Shown here: positions 55,730 through 61,707 of the stretch, in pieces | How positions within the stretch are numbered: the stretch's first letter is position 1 | Layout of the letters: every line of letters starts with the position of its first letter | Assembly: GCA_002104905.1 (NCBI GenBank) | Contig: MCFE01000529.1 | Span: forward strand, 1-61,707 | Direction of reading: 5' to 3' | DNA: 61,707 nucleotides | Origin: Basidiobolus meristosporus CBS 931.73 | Taxonomy: Eukaryota; Basidiobolomycota; Basidiobolomycetes; Basidiobolales; Basidiobolaceae | Program-made: the position numbers and the translations under genes | Notes under the pieces: model-generated | What the model saw: only the letters and a program-made list of their open reading frames with translations | Told to the model about the DNA's origin: nothing | The model's database searches: none

Positions 55730-56647
55730 TTTGAAGAGCCTGAGGTTATTATTGACAAGAGGCCTAGAACACTGCCTACCCAAGACCCATTACCTCACTT
55801 TCAGATGACCTCAAAGATAGCAGGCTACTCAAGCCCCCAATTGATTACTGAGAAACTACTGAAGCAGAACCTCACTTTGTCAGTTGGAGAAATCATGAGT
55901 GTATCACCGTCTGTTAGGAAGACCTTTGATGAGCAGCTTAGAACAAGAAGACAAGCTGTTGAACATATGGACACCCATATAATCCAGACAAACCATGAAG
56001 ACCACAAAAAGGATGACACCGCTACCAAATACAAGACCTTTTACTCAGTTGCAACTGCTGTGGTGAAAGGGTACATATATGATGACCCTGTTGACTGCCA
56101 TATTGACAGTGGTTCAGAGATTTGTGTTATGCCGCTAGACTTCTGGAAGACACTTAGAAGCAAGGAGCTACTGCCTGTTGATAGAGATATTGGATGGAAC
56201 ATGACTGATGCAAACTCAGGGTCTAGCCCACTCTATAGTGTAGTGCACAAGTTCCCTATTGAGGTACAAGGAATCAAGGTCTGGCTTCCCCTCTTTATCT
56301 GCCAGAAGGCAAACTTTGACCTTCTGTTAGGCAGACCATGGGAGACCAGTACTAAGGCTACAACTACCAACTATTCTGATGGGTCAGTGTGGTACACTAT
56401 ACAAGGATCCAACCCAGGACTACAGTCAACATTCTGTGGGGTAACACCCAACAATAAGAGGACACATACCGCTTGCCAGAAGACACATCTTGTTATAGAA
56501 GAAGATGAGGAGCCTGACAGTATACACCCTAACAGTTGGAGCTGCTCATTAGGTATACAGGAGCAGTCAGCTATGGTTCGCACAAAATACAAGACAGTGG
56601 AACAGAAGATTAGACCATCACTTACACCTTTAACTGATGGGTCTTGA
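55730..56647 (+). CDS. gypsy protease region (same frame as gag)
   Basis: It continues the gag frame after its TGA. The aspartic protease motif is C-H-I-D-S-G-S-E-I (Asp at about 56105), followed by the second half of the fold, F-D-L-L-L-G-R-P-W. A second in-frame TGA is at 56645-56647, after which coding continues. The product would cut the polyprotein if translated. Confidence 0.75.
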   Translation, partial: FEEPEVIIDKRPRTLPTQDPLPHFQMTSKIAGYSSPQLITEKLLKQNLTLSVGEIMSVSPSVRKTFDEQLRTRRQAVEHMDTHIIQTNHEDHKKDDTATKYKTFYSVATAVVKGYIYDDPVDCHIDSGSEICVMPLDFWKTLRSKELLPVDRDIGWNMTDANSGSSPLYSVVHKFPIEVQGIKVWLPLFICQKANFDLLLGRPWETSTKATTTNYSDGSVWYTIQGSNPGLQSTFCGVTPNNKRTHTACQKTHLVIEEDEEPDSIHPNSWSCSLGIQEQSAMVRTKYKTVEQKIRPSLTPLTDGS

Positions 56648-59474
56648 CCTGCTGATTACATCAGACCACCAGAAGGAACACCAGAAGATATACGACTTAC
56701 ACCTGAGAGACTTAAGCAACTTATCATTGGTGATGGAAACCTAACACCGGAGGAGATCTTACTATTTGAAGAAACCCTGAAAAGGCATGATAAGGTTTTC
56801 TCATATAACGACAAGGAGATGGGACTCTTAAAGACATCGGTTGAAAAACCTATCAAATTCATACAGTGCCCCACACACCCTGGTCATTTAACCTTACCCA
56901 CTGCCTAGAGGACTCCAAGCTGATGTGCATGACCTACTTAAGAAGAAGATTGAAGCTGGTATCCTAGAACCTTGCCATGGACCTTATGCTAACAGATGGT
57001 TTGTGACCAAAAAGAAGAATGGAAGCTCCAATTCATTCAAGACATGCAACCTGCAAATGCTGTCACTATCAGAGATGCGCAATACCTCCGTCTATTGATG
57101 ACTTTGCAGAAAGCTTTAGTGGTCACTCCATCTACTCAACATATGATCTCTACTCAGGATATGACCAGATCCCCCTAGATGAGACATCAAGAGATATGTT
57201 TGCACTCCAGACACCATTTGGACTGTTAAGAATGACAAGACTTCAGCCAAGGGGCAACAAACTCCGTGGCTCAGTTCCAGAGGTGCATGGTAAATGTGCT
57301 CTACCAGTTTATACCTGAGAAACTTGCTGTCTTTGTTGATGACATAGGCATCAAAGGACCAAAACTCCGGACACAACTGAAGTTATGCCTGGAGTAAGAA
57401 AGTTTGTCTATGACCATATTTCAGACAATGATGCCATATTAGGAGCCATTGAAGAAGCTGGACTCACCATCAGTGGTGAGAAAAGCAGCTTTGGTGTATC
57501 AGAGATATCCATTGTTGGACAAAAATGCAACACCTTTGGTTGTTCACCTGGAGACTCCAAGACACAAAAGATATGCAACTGGCCTACCCCCACAAATCTA
57601 ACACAAGCTCGTGGCTTTGTGGCAGCTTGTGGGTTCTTTAGGATCTGGATCCCAAGATTTTCTGAGATAGCAGAACCAATCTACCAACTACAGAGAAAGA
57701 ATACCCCATTTATCTGGGGAGAAGAGCAAGAAGAAGCCATGCAATTACTAAAAGAGGCCTTAGTATCTCCACCAGTTCTAAGACCTCTTGACTATCAGAA
57801 CACTGAATGCCCACCTATCTTGACAGTGGATGCAAGCCCTATAGGAGCTGGAGCACTACTTGGCCAAGATGATGAAGATGGCAACCGCTATGCCTGCAGA
57901 TATGAGAGCTGCCTCTTCTCTCCTAGAGAACAAAGATACTCACAGATTAAGAGAGAGCTACTAGGAGTTGTGAAAGATGCTGAGGAAGCTGAAGTCACAA
58001 CTCTACATGACACATTTTGTCCTGGAGACAGATGCCAAGCCACTTATAGGAATGATCAACAAGCCTGACCTACCTGATGATGCCACAAATTGGTGGATGG
58101 CATGGCTGAAAATGTTTGACTTTGAGGTCAGACATATCCCTGGCAAGACAAATGTTGTGGCTGATGCACTCTCCAGGAAGGGACCACAGTTGTCTGAAGA
58201 TATGGACCCTGACTTTGATGACATAATTGATGCAGAAATCCAACAACTACATGTGAAGAAGCCCAGCAACTCTACGTGGAACACCATTCAAGACTATCTG
58301 AGAACCTTAGAGAAGCCACCAGGAATGAGCCCACATGACTTCAGAAAGCTCAGGAAGAAGGCCCATCATTTCTACATAAAGGATGGCCTCCTCTTCAAAC
58401 AAGTAAAGCCTGGACAGACACCAAGGAGAGTTATAGTTGAGCCCCAGGAACAACTGACTATTATGTCAAGCCTTCATGAAGGAAGACCTGGTGGTCATAG
58501 AGGCAGAGACACCACTTACAATGTTGTTTCCAGTAGATACTACTGGGAGCATATGTATCATGATGTCCAACACTTTGTTGAATCTTGTGACATTTGCCAA
58601 AGAAGGTCAACCAAGAGATATGAGGAGCTGCTCCATCCAACCTACACACCTTGTCTATGGCAGAAGGTTGGCATTGACCTGGTCCACATGCCAACTGCTG
58701 GAACCAAGAAGTACCTTGTTGTTGCCAGAGATGATCTGAGTGGGTGGGTAGAAGCTTGAGCTCTATCCAATAACAAAAGCCACACCATATGGAGATTTAT
58801 TCTTGAAGATATAATATGCAGATTTGGCTGCATCAGCCAGTTTGTTGCTGACCAAGGAGAAATGACTTCAAATTTGATCCAGGAACTCTGCTCACAATAC
58901 AAGATTCATATTGCTTTCACCACTGCTTATCACCCACAGGCCAATGGAATGGTTGAAAGAGGCCATGGCCCGTTGGTTAACTCCCTAGTCAAGAGCTGCA
59001 ACAACATGACACTACAGTGGCCTAGACAACTTCATCTAGCACTCTGGGCAGATAGAATCACTACAAAACACAGCACAGGCCTATCTCCATTCAAATTGCT
59101 TTATGGACATGATTGCATTCTTCCCATAGATGCTTGACTCAACATCCTGGAACATGCTAGAGTGGAGAACTACAATGAGTACAGAAGAACTACTGACTAC
59201 ACGCATCAAACAGCTTGATCACCATGAACTTGATATTACCCAAGCAGCTGCTAAACTCAAAGAGACAAGACTTCAGAACAAGGAACCATTTGACAAGTCA
59301 CATAGCCTTAGACCAAAGCCATTACTGCAAGGAGATCCAGTACTGCTCTATGATTCCACTTTAGACAAGCAGTGGAGTTGCAAATTTGACAATAAGTGGT
59401 CTGGCCCATTTATTATCTCTAAGGTGATTGGAAATGGAAGCTACTACTGTCTGAACTTGATGAAACACCGCTAA
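56648..59474 (+). pseudogene. gypsy reverse transcriptase, RNase H and integrase, frameshifted
   Basis: Reverse transcriptase segments appear in several frames between 56650 and 57390: L-K-K-K-I-E-A-G-I-L-E-P, then Y-S-G-Y-D-Q-I, then F-V-D-D-I-G-I-K. RNase H is open in 57385-58068 (I-L-T-V-D-A-S-P-I-G-A-G-A-L-L). The frame changes near 58010. Integrase carries the HHCC finger (G-G-H-R-G-R-D at 58490 to C-D-I-C-Q-R-R near 58600). Its D,D,E core is D in I-D-L-V-H-M-P (58675), D in V-A-D-Q-G-E (58850) and E in M-V-E-R-G-H-G (58955), with a stop at 58757. At least five breaks; not functional. Confidence 0.85.
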
Positions 59475-59564
59475 GAGCACCTGTGGCAGGAAACAGACTT
59501 AAGCTATTCAAGCACCGGAATTTTGCACATCACATTTAGTTTGCTTTGACCTGAGTTCAAAGCT

Positions 59565-59577
59565 GAGAGGGGGTGGA
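59565..59577 (+). other. gypsy polypurine tract
   Basis: GAGAGGGGGTGGA directly before the TGTAG start of the 3' LTR. Confidence 0.75.
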
Positions 59578-60658
59578 TGTAGTGGGGTCACAGTGACACC
59601 CACAGGCAGATGTGCTCATTCTCATATGCGTTCACTTCCCTAAAAAGGATTACCCCGCCTATATTATTATCATCCCAAATTTGCAATATTTCCTATTTTT
59701 GTCTATGTGATTATTACTATGCAACCTGACAAACTATTTGTCACTATTAACCCATTGCACAAGCTATTCTTATTCCTTGCCAAGATGCCAAGATAAGATA
59801 GTTACCTTATAAGGCAAGTACCCCAACAGTGCCCATGTCATGTGACCATCTTGGTTTCATAACCCTCCTATCCTACTACCATAAGAGGCAACCACATGAC
59901 ACAGAGGTTTCATATTACCACTACCTGATTGGCTAGGTGCTACTATGTCTCATGGAACAATCCGCCAAGAATTTGCGCTATTTTTAGTACACAATGACAT
60001 GATTGGCTGTCTACTACCTTCTGGAAACTTCCGGAAAGTATTTTCTAGCAAGAATTGAGCAGCAAAAAAGTATATAAGGGAGGCTATCCCTTAAAATAAA
60101 TCATCCCTCTTCCAATATTCCAACTTATTGATTAGTGAGATCACCGCTACCTATTACCACTATTTTCTGACTCAGACCTGACAATACTCCCAGGAAACCG
60201 CGCTGACAGCCAACTGACCTTGGAGGCACTACTTGTGAGGAATACTCAGAGTAGGTATATTTTATTATATTTGTTTGTTTTCCCAAGTTTGTTCTTGTAC
60301 AGGCAAAGATACTTTTCAGTCTTTGTAACTATTGGTCAAAGCTGCATTCTTATCAAGTCCCTGTTGGTGGAGTTTACAGTTGTTTTGACTTTGGAAGCTT
60401 TAGTACATTGTCATCTCAAAGGACGTCAAAGCCATTATAAACTTTTGTTAAGACGCCAACTAAGTTGGGGATTGTAGTTCAATAGTTTTCCCTTGACAAG
60501 CTTGAGGCTTTATCCCCCATCACATTAGATTAGATAAAAGACCCAGTATTCCTAGCAAGCTTTTGCCAGAGGTTATTGCACCCAGTGAACACCCCACACA
60601 CATTCACACTTGAGAAGTGTTGGCCGTATTTTGCCTTTTGGACTTATACACCACCACA
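59578..60658 (+). repeat. gypsy 3' LTR, 1,081 bp
   Basis: Matches 53465-54548 with scattered substitutions and short indels (for example a shorter A-run before the TATA box). It ends CACCACA directly against fold-back element FB2. Confidence 0.9.
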
Positions 60659-61381
60659 CCGTTGGATAGTGCCACATTGAGCCATGAGTGCCAAATAGTG
60701 CCATTGCATGCCAGAGAGGCATAGTAGACCTAAACTTGGCCCCAGAGTGTGAAACATAGCTCTGCATCTTCATGCAAAGCAGCCCCTGTGTTTCACCCAT
60801 TGTGCTGGAGAAAATCCATTTTTTGACCATTTTTTTTGGATCAATGTTGTGCATGACGTGTAAGAGGACAGAAGGACTGAAGACATGCATCTGGTACTCA
60901 ATACCCATGGCACTCTGAATCTAGCTCCTGTAGCGTATATCATGTCACAAAAATGAATGGCACTATCTTGGTTCACTGGTACTATATGGCACTATAAGTG
61001 CTTTGTATAGGTCTTACTTTAGGGCTAATATTTAAATATAGTGCCAGATAGTACCAGTGGACCAAGATAGTGCCATTCATTTTTGTGACATGATATACGC
61101 TACAGGAGCTAGATTCAAAGTGCCATGGGTATTGAGTACCAGATGCATGTCTTCAGTCCTTCTGTCCTCTTACACATCATGCACAACATTGATCCAAAAA
61201 AAAGGTCAAAAAATGGATTTTCTCCAACTCAATGGGTGAAACACAGGGGCTGCTTTGCATGAAGATGAAGAGCTATGTTTCACACTCTGTGGCCAAGTTT
61301 AGGCTCACTTGGCCTCCCAGGCACACTATGGCATCATTTGGCCCTCATGGCTCAATGTGGCACTATTCAACGGAACAAGTC
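60659..61381. mobile_element. Fold-back element FB2, 723-bp palindrome
   Basis: Two arms of about 355 bp are near-perfect reverse complements, centred near 61025. The right end, read inward, is GACTTGTTCCGTTGAATAG. The left end starts at CCGTTGGATAG, so the first eight bases (GACTTGTT) are missing where the gypsy LTR abuts. Same family as FB1, and no ORF is conserved. The right flank is the partner-gene region of a tnp2 element. Confidence 0.8.
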
Positions 61382-61707
61382 TTATGTCCACAGGGCTTTT
61401 TTTGGTTGTAGCCCTGCATATTGTACTGAATATCAAAGCAAGCTGTTGTCCAACCATTCTTCTGCTGCTGTCAGCAGGGGGTTTAGTTGGGAACCAGATG
61501 ATTATGCATTATTTCTTGGCAGCATATACATCAAAGTGAGTCATACCAAAGGGAAAATGGTGTAATATGTATATGTGTAAGTGGTGCCACAACATTACTT
61601 GTAATGCTTACTATGACAGATCAACATTTCATCTTACATTCATGTAGGTGTAATGTTTCGATTGGAAAACTGTCTTGAATTCACATGAGTATTGACAAAA
61701 ATACAAT
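61382..61707 (-). mobile_element. tnp2-element fragment running off the window
   Basis: It matches 42440-42745 of T2: start of the partner gene (minus), then the shared promoter region (CTGCTGCTGTCAGCAG, AACCAGATGA, TTCATGTAGGTG). The tnp2 gene itself would begin just beyond the window. Confidence 0.65.

Larger units (their letters stand above)
53465..60658 (+). mobile_element. Ty3/gypsy LTR retrotransposon, decayed
   Basis: 7,194 bp with LTRs at 53465-54548 (1,084 bp) and 59578-60658 (1,081 bp). They start TGTAGTGGGG, end CACCACA and differ at scattered positions. A primer-binding site follows the first LTR and a purine tract precedes the second. Gag, protease, reverse transcriptase, RNase H and integrase follow in gypsy order, but the frame is broken by several stops and shifts. 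No target duplication is seen (GGTGC left, CCGTT right). The RT segments (I-L-E-P-C-H-G-P-Y, then F-V-D-D-I-G-I-K-G-P) resemble a fungal gypsy lineage whose RT has the same D-D-x-G-x-K-G-P signature. Confidence 0.92.

Noticed and set aside
60573-61239. Matching small ORFs on both strands (for example both beginning near D-Q-D-S-A-I-H-F)
   Set aside because: A by-product of the FB2 palindrome: the two arms read the same on opposite strands.

Overview
The window looks like nuclear DNA of a filamentous fungus. The clearest host gene is a Gti1/Pac2 (WOPR) regulator, a family known only from fungi. A second host gene, SRP72, is cut by eleven introns of only 55-70 bp. Junction sequences carry CCCTAA units, matching the common fungal telomere repeat TTAGGG. 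I cannot place the fungus more finely; the abundance of tnp2-type DNA transposons would suit an early-diverging lineage or a basidiomycete. About two thirds of the window is transposon DNA, visibly richer in A+T than the few host genes.

Layout. (1) 1-8.57 kb is a head-to-tail, plus-strand array of 5'-truncated non-LTR retrotransposons of two families (here LINE-A and LINE-B). Every 3' end abuts a C-run/CCCTAA tract, and a young Ty1/copia element is inserted in LINE-A at 812-5497. (2) 8.57-9.6 kb holds copia LTR debris and unassigned DNA. (3) 9.6-19.5 kb is a host island: a DUF1772-like membrane protein (minus), 3.5 kb without genes, the WOPR regulator (plus), 1.8 kb without a convincing gene, and SRP72 (minus). 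(4) 19.5-26.2 kb holds copia debris and a complete two-gene tnp2 element (T1). (5) 26.2-36.9 kb is almost gene-free; the one plausible gene is a 244-residue low-complexity PPxY protein. (6) 36.9-52.9 kb is a nested stack of tnp2-element copies (T2-T4, plus loose ends). It is interrupted by a PIF/Harbinger- or ISL2EU-like element and by a 0.7-kb fold-back palindrome that carries the same terminal inverted repeat. (7) 53.5-60.7 kb is a decayed Ty3/gypsy element with 1.08-kb LTRs, followed by a second fold-back palindrome and the beginning of another tnp2-element copy at the window end.

How the parts relate. The tnp2 elements have two divergent genes: a tnp2-family transposase with an N-terminal zinc finger, and a coiled-coil/charged partner protein whose family I do not recognise. 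Both are read outward from a shared 0.2-kb promoter region, and the two element ends differ in sequence beyond CCCTATGAAAA. This resembles a TnpD/TnpA division of labour. The fold-back palindromes look like non-autonomous partners of the Harbinger-like element. The LINE array has the polarity expected if RNA 3' ends were reverse-transcribed directly onto a chromosome end lying to the left of the window, with telomerase re-capping between events. Nearly all mobile-element ORFs carry stops, frameshifts or lost catalytic residues; the copia polyprotein is the exception, apart from one missing base near its start.
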